Shown here one piece after another: positions 1 through 10,659 of a stretch of DNA of 64,000 bases. The stretch spans positions 20,703,114 through 20,767,113 of the forward strand of contig OX377206.1 of assembly GCA_947396885.1 (NCBI GenBank), in the 5' to 3' direction. The position numbers and the translations under genes are program-made. The stretch's first letter is position 1. Every line of letters begins with the position of its first letter. Origin of the DNA: Heligmosomoides polygyrus polygyrus (taxonomy: Eukaryota > Nematoda > Chromadorea > Rhabditida > Heligmosomidae). The notes under the pieces are model-generated. The model had not been told where the DNA came from and did not search any database. It was given only the letters and a program-made list of their open reading frames with translations.

Positions 1-283
1 GCAACGCTATAAGGATCGTCTCTGATGTTAGCTATCTACTGGAAGATCAACGCCGTCAAACTCAATAGCAACGACAGCACGACGAGAGCTGGGCTGTTGG
101 CGCCATTGCATGGTTCGCTACCCTGAAAGACGGCACTTTAATGGAAAAATGAGTTTTGAAAACACAATGCCCATGTGATTGTTAGCTGTGCAAGGGAACC
201 TAGAAATAGAACTTCACTGACGAAATAGATTTTCTCTCAAAGAAAATAACTAGCTACGAATGTTTTCATTTCGTCCTTTTTTA

Positions 284-620
284 TTAGGTTGTCCGGAAAG
301 TTCTCAGCGTTTCCACTTTGAACTACCATAACTTTCTCAAATCTTCTCGGATTTAGTCGAAATAAGCACCGTTCGAATCAGCACACTTTTGCCAACGGGC
401 CATCAATTGTTCCATCATCGAGAAAATTAGGTGGTCAAGATTCAACAAAATCCACGAAAGCTGTTTTGGTTTGGTTCTGGTTGGTGAAGGTTTTACCAGC
501 GAGAAAGTTCTGAAAGTGTTTGAAAAGGTGGTAGTCGTTTAGTGGGAGATCTGGAGAATATGGCGGGTGAGGCAGAACTTCAACCCTTAATTCGTTCAAT
601 TCTGGAATTGTAATTTGTAG
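284..620 (-). mobile_element. Mariner, 5'-end fragment
   Basis: Begins with TTAGGTTGTCCGGAAAGTTC after a TA dinucleotide. It matches the left 330 bases of the mariner at 62629-63902 closely, including the shared internal stretch around AATCAGCACACTTTTGCC. Similarity stops near 620, so most of the transposase and the other terminal repeat are absent. Orientation is given by the coding strand of its sister. Confidence 0.8.
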
Positions 621-1014
621 TAATAGTTAATAGTCACTAATAGTTACTGCCCTGTTAACGAACAACGTTCCATCTTCCTGAGCCAAAGAACCGCTGAAGA
701 GAGAAAACGATATGCGGCCGATGAAAACCTACTGCTGAAACGTAGTAGTTATCCATCGTACGTCTCAAGCAATTCGCCGAAAACGGACCTTGCAACCTTT
801 CTGCATGCTGAGGCAAATAAGCGATACAGGGTGTGAATAATGCAAACTTGGCGCGTATAACTATGCACTAATTCCACACGAAGCGCAAATGACACCAGAC
901 GTTCAGCGGCCTAGCGACAGCCAAACGTCTGTTTTTCACGCTCCTCCTCTAATGGTCTCAATTTTGTTAATCTTCTCCTATTAGTCGCCCTTACTCGGAA
1001 TCCCTACGCACGTT

Positions 1015-1320
1015 GGACGACATCGTCATTACGTCTTTTGAATCCGTACGTAAGTTGGACGACGATGAACGACGTTGAACGACGTCTTCAACACGTCTTC
1101 TGAATCCCTACGCACGTTGGACGACGCCTTCAACACGTCTTCTGAATCCCGACGCACGTTGGACGACGTCTAGCGCAGGTCTTCAGAATCTTGACTCACG
1201 AGGTCTAGCGTCTTCTGAATACCTGCGCACGTTAGACGATGTCTTCAGCACGTCTTTTGAATCCCTACGCAAGAAGGACGACGTCCTCAGCACGTCTTCT
1301 GAATCCCTACGCTCTGCACT
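1015..1320. repeat. Minisatellite of about 42-bp units
   Basis: Imperfect tandem copies of GTCTTCTGAATCCCTACGCA followed by CGTTGGACGACGTC. Read on the minus strand the unit starts GATTCAGAAGACGTG, the same core as in the minisatellites near 9.8, 29 and 30.6 kb. About seven degenerate units. Confidence 0.8.
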
Positions 1321-1751
1321 CGATCCCCATTCATTCCATGACGCGTTGCCCCTTGAATATCTCGTATACTTGGACGGTCAGCCGCCAAGGATATAGATCG
1401 CCAGCAATCGCCCATGGTTAAGCTCAAAGAAAGCCCGGCTGACATACACCGCACTGTCGTAGGCATCTTTCGGTTTCAGTCCCCCTCCCTGTGACGGACA
1501 CGTGACATTAGCCGATTGTATATAGTAGGATATGGTGGTAAAACAAAAATCGCTGGCTCTCACTGAATCTGATTCACCTCTACTATTTCTTTTTTAAACG
1601 GGATAAAAGATTTGGTTAATCCCCAACATGTGCAGAAATCAACGGAGAGGCTGGACTCTGAGCAGACTTGCGACATGTTTAGGAAGCTAAATATTTCAAA
1701 AAGCAGATGTCCTAGAATATCCCAAATAGATTAGGATACTTCAAGTGCTGA

Positions 1752-2050
1752 GCGAGTGTAGCGCAGTCGGAGGTAGTGCCGACTGTCGCTTGCATCCATT
1801 GCCATGTTCCTGGTGGATTTCCCGCCCAGGCCAGCAAAGCGCTCCATCTCTCCGGAGTCGGTCGGTGATTTGCTACCATGCTTTCTAAGAAGGATAAAGC
1901 GCTAACTCGCTTCGCCGGCAGAGGACCGTCATTATATGGCCAAATACGGATTCAGATCACCTCCACGACATCCCGTAGAAGAATGCGAATGCGTGGCGCG
2001 TCCCAAAAAAAGAGTGAATAGCGTCGTCTTCTATCTTCATCTTTATCCTT
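1752..2050 (+). mobile_element. tRNA-derived SINE, diverged copy
   Basis: Head TGTAGCGCAGTCGG resembles a pol III A box. The B-box area is damaged (GGTGGATTTCCC). The body shares the conserved blocks CCTCCACGACATCCCGTAGA and GCGTGGCGC with the other copies and ends in TTTATCCTT. Confidence 0.75.
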
Positions 2051-2418
2051 ACTTCCAATTTTGCATTTCTCTCCATTACAATCATATTCTTGATGTTTTG
2101 CTATTCCGCGACCTCAATTGGTGAGCATAAACGGATGAAGCTAACTGACAAGCTAGTTTATGAGGTAAAACGTGAGTTTTTGTTCAGAACGTCGGGAGTC
2201 GCTGTCCACTTTTAAATCAACTGCATCTCTAAAGAGCTTGCAAGCTATGTATATAAATGTATGCAAACAAAACGTTGGTCCAAGCACCACTCTCGCATGC
2301 AACGGGCACTAAACATCTCAGTTTCGTGCCACGAGCCTCAGTTCACCAGCACATTTGAACCTCTGCATCGTCATCCCCTAGAAATCTTCAATTTTTAAAC
2401 AACCTTCTCGGCCCACAA

Positions 2419-2560
2419 CAGCCTAGGTAATAACAACGCTGGCATAATTCTGCCGAATTCACTTCGAGCCCTCAACACTACAAATTACCTAGCAAAACAC
2501 CTAGCAAACAGCTAGGTAATGACAATGCTTGAGTAATTCTGTCAAATTCACTTCGAAATA
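2419..2560 (+). repeat. Two-copy direct repeat, about 88-bp period
   Basis: CTAGGTAATAACAACGCTGG near 2423 recurs as CTAGGTAATGACAATGCTTG near 2511. Both are followed by ATAATTCTG or GTAATTCTG and then AATTCACTTCGA. An old local duplication of unknown origin. Confidence 0.6.
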
Positions 2561-4350
2561 CGCTCACTTCACCTCGTTAGGGAAGAAGAAATCAGTGGCA
2601 CTTTTTGAGGCAGGCAATTCCATGTGGCGGGGGTGTTGCTACTTTACAAGCTGCTAATATTTTTACTTTATTATACGAACGGAATTGGTGAGAGTAAGCC
2701 GCTAGTTTTTCCTATGTATCAAGAAACGTCTGTAACCCAACACCAAGGCCCATTTATGGAGTTTGGAGTCCTAACAGGGCTGACTACATAGCTTTCGGTC
2801 TTTTCGTTAACGAAAAAAGACTACAGCGCAGAAGCTTCGCCTTTCTCTAGACGGTCATTACCATTAAATGGCAACGGCTTTGAAAACATTCGATTCTCCT
2901 TTTTTACCATTCGGAGTCCAACAACATCATTCTTCGAAACTGCGAATTCCCACGAGATTCGATTTCGTCCATGTCACCAAGCACGAGATTGCGTCCGAGG
3001 GTGAAAGTCCAGCTCTCTAATCGCAGGGACCTGCTGGGAAAGTTGGGCACTACAAAACTGCATCGCACTGCTTCCTAGAAAGGTTAAGAGCTAGCATTGC
3101 TACGGTGTTCCGCGCCGTCACTACAAACTTGGTCTTCGCACCACTTGACATCCCTATCCGACGTGACAGATGGCCTATCCCTCAGCTAAACGCGAGCGCC
3201 ACTCGAATTCGACCGAACTTTCCTCTCTACGCTATACGACAATCAAACATGAAGGGTACATATGAACCTTTCATATCAAAGCGGCTACAAATCTCTGGAG
3301 GACATTTCTTTTATCGGACAAGCAGCGAGCGACTGCCTCTGAGGACACCATTCCAGCTAGCTGCCAGAGCTTCCTGGAGAATCGGCATGAGAACTAGCAC
3401 CCAACAACGGAGGTTCTTCTCACAGTTCCCGCATATAATTGTTCATCAAGTCCTCTGACTGAAGGATGAAATGGTAAAGAAGTGCGTCCATTCGGATAGA
3501 ATGGTCCATGAATTCCTTATGTTGATGCTACCACGAAGACTTTGGAATGAGAATTTGAGCTTAGGAACGAATTTTCGACGGTTGGACGGCAAAACCATCT
3601 CAATATCAATGAACTTTATACAAAAGTTGGAGGAAATTCAGAAGACCCAGTAGAATCACAATGTTGCAGAGCTCGAGGGAAAATCCTCAGTTGGTGCTCA
3701 TTTAGACCAACACCTAGGACACAAGAATTATTCAATACTACGGACTGCAGTTAACGGTTAGAATGAGACATGCATCCCATATTCCAGTTTTCGTGAGCAG
3801 ACATATATGCTTATAGCAGTGTGAAATTTTGACAAAACCTGAACATTGACAAGCACTCAATAACTAGCATGAATCACCAACAAGACGATGAAAGGATCCT
3901 AACGAATACTTCACGTTAACGTTGGGAAGGTCTGAACGCGTAGAAAAACTCCAAATCGACTGCACTTATTAGGAAAGTGCCTCCACTATTTCAGCAGGTA
4001 ACATTACTTGTAAATATACTACGATTCCTTCCGAACTTCCATCAGCACTTTCCGTTAATTTTCTCTTGTGCGTTATAACATGAACCAAAAACAGTGAATG
4101 GATACGTTATTACGCATGTGTAGCATGTTTTTCCCATAAAGGTTGTTAGGGTTAGGGAAGCCGCCGCTTGTGCCAAGCTGTCGAAAATTAGGTGGGCCGC
4201 TCAGGCGCCTTGAGGATTTCTGTTGAACAAGAGCTGTAAGCGACTGAATTCGGACCAATGTGATAAGCACACCAAGACCCCAACTCGTCGTGGGAACTGT
4301 TCGTCAAGGCTCTTAGCAAATACCACCCCTATCACCCCCTTACGTCCCTC
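2561..4350. other. No recognised gene; one open frame
   Basis: Holds an ATG-initiated 117-codon frame at 3105-3458 (+) with no domain I recognise. It is Arg-rich, has no signal peptide, and neither splice sites nor a homologue give it support. The rest shows no structure by eye. Confidence 0.3.
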
Positions 4351-4356
4351 AGGGCT

Positions 4357-4645
4357 CGCGATCGTAGGAGCGCCCGGCTGTCGCCTACACCCGATACCAG
4401 GTTTTTGGTTCGGATTCCCCGCCCAGGGCAACCAAGTCTCCCATCTTTCTGGGGTCGGTCAAATGTTACCAGACTTGTCTGAAAAGGACAAAGCGCTGAC
4501 TTGTTCGTCGGCTGGTCACTGCAAGTAGTCACTGTATGGCCAAATACGCATTCAAATCGCCTCCACGACATCCCGCAGAGGTAGAATGCGTGGCGCATCC
4601 CAAAATGGATGGAGTAACGTCGTCTTTTATCATTTTTTATCCTTT
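4357..4645 (+). mobile_element. tRNA-derived SINE, 5'-damaged copy
   Basis: Starts within the head (GATCGTAGGAGCGCC). Retains the B box TTGGTTCGGATTCC, the conserved body (GTATGGCCAAATACGCATTC) and the TTTATC-rich 3' end. The antisense strand carries an open frame that is shared between copies and is not a gene. Confidence 0.82.
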
Positions 4646-6062
4646 ATGTTCCTCAAACTGGGAGAGTCAACTGGATGACTCTGGAACACGGCACGGCACG
4701 GATGCATGCAGATTATACCCCAGTCCCGTTTTTAAAAAGAAGAACACATCTGCGTTTTGCCCTCCTTTTTCAATGAAAACTACTGTGTTATGGACGGTTT
4801 CTTGCGACTAGCCTTTACGCCCACGCTTTATGTATAGGTGGACCTAGCACAACGCCTCGGAAGATGTAGACGGCACATGTGGCTCCACTAACAAGCTGCG
4901 TTGTCCCAAACACATGTTTTTGCCTCGCGAACGTGGACTATGCACATACTTCTATTGAGAAGGGACCCTCGAACATTGCTAAATGATCTTCCGAAAGGAG
5001 CTTACCGTATTCTCGCACTGGTAGTAGTACATATTAATTCCCCAGTTACCAGTCTTCTTCTGTCCATCGACGACATCACCGGAGTAGGCACATTCACGAA
5101 TTGTTGACTTTTTACTTTCAACGGTCTGAAATCAGATTTGATTTTCACAACGTTATGTAATAGTATGCAAAACAAAGCCATCAAAAAGAAGCACAACAAT
5201 GAGTACCAGCGTAAAAATAGAATAATAGTAACTATACCTGAATAATCTTTCTACATCCCTTTGGCTTCTGCCCCTTGAAGGTTCCTTCGGTAAGCGCCGG
5301 ACAGGACTAAAAGAATCAGCTAGAGATCATATCAAATATTATCTACATGCATAACGGCTCTGGATGAGATTTGCCCTGTTTTCTCCACACAACACTATAA
5401 TGGTTGGACTAAAATTTCAGCTGTTTTCCGGCAGCAACGCAGACCAGAAGATAACTAATTCATGGCGACGGCGAACTCTTCGTATGCATGCAAAACGAGG
5501 CGAGAAGGCCTATAAAAGCGCAGCAATATTCGGTGCACGCTTTTCGCATAAACATTCATTTCATTGGAGTGTTTGGCTTTACGGCGTATTTCCTTCGCAT
5601 GAAACACATAGCAATGCATTTACTACAACTATATATACCAGATTCACGTCAAATTGAACACTTCAAACCGGAGAGAGCACCAATCAAAGCAAGATGGACG
5701 CGCAAAGGCAAAAATAATTTGTTGCCCAAAAAGCGTTCATACTCACTTTCTTCGAAAATGTACAATTCACTGGCTCAACAAAATAAGCACAACACTTGCA
5801 TTTTGATCAACTTTTCATTTTCCAAGAAAAAAATGTTGTCGTTTAACGTAAAGCAAGAAGGTAAAGCATTCGAGTGTAAAAAAAATAGAGAACGCCACAG
5901 CGCTCGTATAGCTCATTGCTTGAGTGTAACTACTGCTCACTTGAAAATGTGAGGTGAACATATGCTTCGTTGCTACAACTGATCTTGCTGTTTGTTTTGA
6001 CAAGTACGTAACTCTACACGAAAAGAAACGTTGCTGCCGATCAAGTAAAAATCTCGACGTTA
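4646..6062. other. No recognised gene; one 154-codon open frame
   Basis: The longest frame is 5488-5952 (+), with a TATAAAAG box-like string at 5511 just inside it. Its product is Lys/Arg/His-rich and low in complexity towards the end, with no domain that I recognise. Probably a chance frame in A-rich DNA. Confidence 0.25.
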
Positions 6063-6336
6063 GCCCTGGTTTATAGTTACGCCGTTGCGCGGTGCGGCAC
6101 TATAGTCGGAATAGATATCGACCGGGAGGCGCGAAAAATCGATATCTATGGCGACCATCACCCCGCGCCGCATGGCGGCTCAAGTGTAAACCAGGCCTTG
6201 GGTCTTTGTCATACCATCGCTCACCCCGAGCGACGCCCAATGATATGCACCCATATCGATTCCATCGCGCCGCCCGATCGATATGGGAGCATGTCATTAG
6301 GCGTCGCTCGGGGTGGGCGATGGTATGACAAAGGCC
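6063..6336. mobile_element. Double-hairpin MITE, Harbinger-like
   Basis: Flanked by TTA on both sides (6060-6062 and 6337-6339). Outer ends GCCCTGGTTTATAG and (reverse complement) GGCCTTTGTCATACC. It consists of two adjacent long hairpins: 6065-6195 (CCTGGTTTA to TAAACCAGG) and 6193-6337 (arms of about 62 bp around CATACCATCGC). Ends and 3-bp TWA-type duplications resemble the MITE at 35644. Too short to encode anything. The element may be composite. Confidence 0.65.
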
Positions 6337-6960
6337 TTACAGACGACTGCATGGCGATACCTCATGTTTTTAGTATACTGAAAAGTACTGTTGTTCCATA
6401 CTTCAAAGTATGCTTCGAACCATTCGTTTCAAAAAAAAATACAAAAAAATAACAATAAGATAAATACAATTTCTCGAACAGTGGTTTGTGAGGCGGGTAA
6501 ATTTCAACAAATCAAAAAAGTCGCACTCAATATTCTTAGAACTCTTCATAGAAAGAGTAGTTTTTTGCAACCGTGCCAAGATAAACCTAAGATATTCTGA
6601 TTTGCGTTCAAAACGTGGTTGAAGTCCTTAAATTTTTGAAGGTAAAGAATCTTATTTGGACTCGCGATTTTGCCACCAGAACATGAAGTCTGAGCGTTTC
6701 TCTTATGTTTCTTTTCAGTCTAGAGCCAAGTCAGTCAGTATATGTCCGTTCTCATTTCGAAGGTGTTCAGATTACTTCCAAAAGCTTCCAATTTGGTTTG
6801 AAAAGCGTATAGCTTGCTTAGAAAAGTGTGCAATGTCGAACGAAAGTGTCCAGTTCTTAGCGAATATTGTATGCTGCCCTTATAGAATCAAGAAAAAGTG
6901 CTACTCATAATTCGAGGGCATCTATTAACTTGTAATGGAGGTAAGCTCTTGCAAACCTAG

Positions 6961-7025
6961 TGTTGTATTATTATTTTATTATTTATTTTATTATATTTAT
7001 TTATTTTATTATATTTTTTATTAGT
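6961..7025. repeat. ATT-rich simple repeat
   Basis: A low-complexity run of TTATT and TTTATTA units directly abutting the SINE target duplication; AT-rich runs of this kind are common SINE targets. Confidence 0.85.
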
Positions 7026-7030
7026 AATAA

Positions 7031-7316
7031 AGGATAAAGGACGGCGTTACTCAATCCCTTCTGGGATGCGCCAGCGCATTCTACTTCTACGGGATGTCGT
7101 GGAGGCGACATGAATGCGTATTTGGCCGTACAATGACTTGCGGTGGCCAGCCGATGAACAAGTCAGCGCTTTACCCTTCCCAGACAAGTCTGGTACCAAT
7201 TCACCGACCCCGGAGGGATGGAAGGCTTGGTTAGCCTGGGCGGGAAATCCGAACCAGGAACCTGGTATCGGGTGCACGCGACAGTCGCGCCTCCTGCGAC
7301 TGCGCTACACGCGCCC
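7031..7316 (-). mobile_element. tRNA-derived SINE with intact target duplication
   Basis: Full copy of about 286 bp. Read on the minus strand it has head GCGTGTAGCGCAGTCGC (A box), B box GGTTCGGATTTCCC, body, and tail TCCTTTATCC. It is flanked by a perfect 13-bp direct repeat, TTATTAGTAATAA, at 7018-7030 and 7317-7329, the hallmark of LINE-mediated insertion. No coding capacity. Confidence 0.92.
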
Positions 7317-7785
7317 TTATTAGTAATAAGATGCAGTTATTTGAAGTGCTGTAGAGCACAGCTCTTTACTAACAGCCTGACGACCTGCAACTCCATAACC
7401 TTCAACAACATCAGCCGGAGACATTGCGTTCGTGACGCAAGAACTGCATAGTGTTGGAAGAGAACCCGACGCGCTGCACTACGAGGAGGAAGTCATTCGC
7501 GTTTTGCCATTCCACCTGTTATAAGCTGTGAACAACCAGAGATCCCAACACAGCTCCAAGAATTCTTCCGTACCGTAATGTTCATGTTAAGTTGAGCGTG
7601 AAACAGTAAAGATCCTGATGTTACGAGCCCGAAGAGGCCGCAAAAGGGTAGATCGCATCGAAAGCAGCATGTAGCATTAGAGTGGCAGTACTGATTTTTC
7701 CACTTCCCACATAATTTTGACAAAAATCAGTGGAAATACTTATGCATAGAAAATACTGCTTGGGATCCCCTACCATTGAACAGAT

Positions 7786-8065
7786 TTAAAACATCCCGTG
7801 TTTCGATCACAAGAAAATTCAGTATATGCCGCGTAGGTGAGCAGCAATGGTAGGTGGGCAAGCCTAAACCGATCAGACCGCATTGAATGGGCATGCCGTT
7901 CAAAGAGAGCATGTACAGTTGGTACACTGATGGGCTGGCATGTGTTCGGTCTGTGCTCTGTTTGGTTATCATTGGCTGGCGTGCTCCAACCTACCAACGC
8001 TGCTCACCTACGCGACATGTACCGAAAATTCTCCCCTGATGACAAAATGTGTCTAACCCATTGTT
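7786..8065. repeat. Inverted repeat of about 80-bp arms
   Basis: The left arm around 7786-7861 (GGTGAGCAGCAATGGTAGGT) pairs with the right arm around 7988-8065 (CTACCAACGCTGCTCACCTA). The pairing extends through the GCATATACTGAAAATTC-like sequence. The loop of about 125 bases shows weaker self-complementarity. No TIR/TSD class was recognised. Confidence 0.65.
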
Positions 8066-8286
8066 TTCCCGACGCCAGAAGAGAAGCATTAAGACTGGCA
8101 TAGCCCTAAAGCAATTTCAAAATTCAAAAGACCAAAATTTTAAAGAATCATGACAAATTGGAGCGCGTTGGAAGAGCAGTGGTAGGAAGCCCCAGTTTTC
8201 GTGCGCTCCCAAAGTTGAATAAAATAAGCAATGGCATACAACCACAGCACTCTGTACACACAAATTTTTCATTACTTCAAAATCAT

Positions 8287-8346
8287 TCAGAACTGCCTCC
8301 ACGATATCCTGTTGAAGTAATAGAATGTGTGGTACATTGCAAATAT
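8287..8346 (+). mobile_element. SINE fragment (3' body)
   Basis: Matches only the block CTGCCTCCACGATATCCTGT with the following GAATGTGTGG of the SINE family. Head and tail are absent. Confidence 0.55.
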
Positions 8347-8489
8347 GGATTAATTATGGATTAACATGGATTATGGATAATCCATCACCACGACTACCTT
8401 TGTCTAGTAGCCATTATGTAGGAATATGAATACTCCCACAGACTAGCTCTCTGATGAGTGTTGATTTTAAAGATATTAGCATTCGTTGG

Positions 8490-8770
8490 GTGCGTGGTAG
8501 CGCAATCGGAGAGATGCCGGCTGTCGCGTGCATTCGATTCCAGGTTTCTGGTTCGGATTTCCAGCCCAGGCCTACCAATCTCTCCATCTCTCTGGGGTCG
8601 GCGATCTGCTAGCAGGCTCGTTTGGGAATGATAAAACGCTGCACACTTGTACACGACTGGCTCCCGCAACTCATTGTATTGTATAAGCCAAATACTCGTT
8701 CAAAACAATATACAGTAGAAGTAAAACGCGTGGTGCACCCAAAATTTGATCAACGCTGTTCTTTATCCTT
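8490..8770 (+). mobile_element. tRNA-derived SINE copy
   Basis: A box GGTAGCGCAATCGG, B box TGGTTCGGATTTCC, body with GATCTGCTAGCAGGCTCGTT, and tail CTTTATCCTT. Several substitutions relative to the well-kept copies indicate an older insertion. Confidence 0.85.
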
Positions 8771-9769
8771 GAACATTTGTAAGAAATATAATTATGCATA
8801 CTTCTCGCTACTTGATTGGATTCAATGTGGAATCCTAGGAAGCATTTCACGAATAGTTAAAGCGCTAAAATACGGAGCAGAAATGAGATGGAATCGAAGA
8901 CTTGGTGATAACAATCAGTTAGCCATCAGGCATCAAGTTACCGAAACGGACTTGTTTTGCAAATATGTATTTTCATTCTTATTAGATTTATCAGCAGTGT
9001 ACTATTAATGCTTTGTGAAAAGACAGCTACATAGACACGTTTTGCAGCCCGATGGAGAGATGCTTGCTTTGAATTAGAGCACCAAAAATACCAGGACAAA
9101 ATTTCGCACCGACAGAAAGCTTAAACACTGTTCTCACAGTACTGCACTGATGTTTCCAGTAACCTTTAGGTGCATAGTGTTACCCACCTTAATATACGGT
9201 TTCAACTTCTGCAGATCACTTTCGGCGCAGTCTTCTTGGTTGTCGCTGGACGAAATGCATTGATAACATTTGTAATCAGCACTGAAAATACGTGAATTTT
9301 TCGATGAAAAGCGAAGCTCAGTAATAATCCTGTAATCAGTTTAAATGCTCAAATCGGTTTATTAAACAGTTGATGAAACGCCCAGCTGACAGAGGCCTTC
9401 TGTTACCATTTGCTTCCCCATCTTCGACGTTCAAACCAATTTTTGAACGAAAAAAGCGCATGACAGTCACACTTGTCTAAATATGTACCTGACTGTGATG
9501 GAGGAACAAGCTGCACTGACCTACACTTACACATTCGTGGCTTCTAATGCAGCAAATCAATGCATTTGAATGAAGTCAGATTTCTAGGAATTGATTATCC
9601 TACTATGTAAGCGAGAACGGTCGTTTGTCTGTGGGTGAGTGCGTGGGTGGGTGGTGTGTGTGTTTGTTTGCACAGAAGCGCTGAAGGAGTGCGATGGAAG
9701 TATGGGGAAGGGGGGGGGGGTTGTAGTTGTCACCAGCTGTCAACTGTTGTAGTTGTCGACAGGCGTCCA

Positions 9770-10000
9770 TGTTCAGACGACGTGTCACCAATGTGGCGCA
9801 AAGAACGTTAAGGTTGAGAAGAGGTGTCACCGATGTCCCGCAAGGGGTGTTCGGATTCAGAAGATGTGTGACTGATGTCGCGCAAAGCAGGCCCGACTTG
9901 AGAAGACATGTCACCGACGTCGTTCATCAGGTGCCTGGATTCAGAAGAGGTGTCACCGATGTCGCGAAAGGCCTTCCAGATTCAGACGACGTGTTACCAG
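9770..10000 (+). repeat. 45-bp minisatellite
   Basis: About five to six units, each starting GATTCAGAAGAGGTGTCACC and continuing GATGTCGCGCAAAGG. Because the unit is a multiple of three, the plus strand stays open (9727-10062) and would read as 15-residue repeats of the form FRRGVTDVAQ. This frame is better explained by the repeat period than by a gene. Confidence 0.85.
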
Positions 10001-10655
10001 TGAAGGTGGGACCAGTAATGGGGACCGGTGAAGGATGGGGTTCCAGTAAGGGGGACCGGTAAAGGGTTGACCAATAAAGGAGGGACCAGTGAAGGTTGGA
10101 GCAGCAATGGGGACCGGTGAGGGGGGATCCAACGAAGGGGGAACCGGTGAATGAGGGGGGAGAGGTCCAGTGAAGATGGGACCGGTGAGGAAGGGACCAG
10201 TAATGGGGACCGGTGAAGGGGGGGGGGGGGGGGGGAAGTGGTCCAGTGAAGGGTGGACCGGTGAAGGAGGGGAGGGGTCCATGAAGGGGGGGGGGACCGA
10301 TAGAAGGTTAACCAGTGAAAGAGGGAACCAGGTGAAGGGGGACCGGTGTGGAAGGTACGAGTAATGGTGACCGGTGAATGGGAGGGAAGAAGGGGTCCAG
10401 GGAAGGGGGACCGGAAAAGGGTTGATGAATAAAAGGGGGACGAGTGAGGGTGGGACCAGTGATGGGGATCGGTGAAGGATAGGATGACCAGCAAAGAGGG
10501 GACCAGTAAGGGGAGGTCCAGTGAAGGTGGGAGCAGTAGTAGGGACCGACGAAGGGGGGGGGGGACCAGTGAAGGGTGAACCGGAAAAGGGCTGACAATA
10601 AAGGGAAACCAGTGATAAGGGATCAGTTAAGGGTCGTCCAGTGAAGGTGATGGAC
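10001..10655 (+). repeat. Purine-rich G-run minisatellite
   Basis: Degenerate tandem units of GGGACCAGTGAAGG and GGGGACCGGTGAAGG with G runs up to 14. The plus strand is almost wholly purine apart from CC and T positions. It follows directly on the 45-bp minisatellite; the same pairing recurs at 28.8-29.7 kb. Confidence 0.85.
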
Positions 10656-10659
10656 CTGT

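Noticed and set aside
9727..10062. 111-codon frame with 15-residue repeats (FRRGVTDVAQ)
   Set aside because: The 45-bp minisatellite period keeps the frame open; no start context, signal or homologue, and the same DNA repeat is non-coding elsewhere.
9953..10598. Pro/Ser/His-rich long frames on the minus strand
   Set aside because: Composition artefact of the purine-rich repeat; no splice sites or domain.
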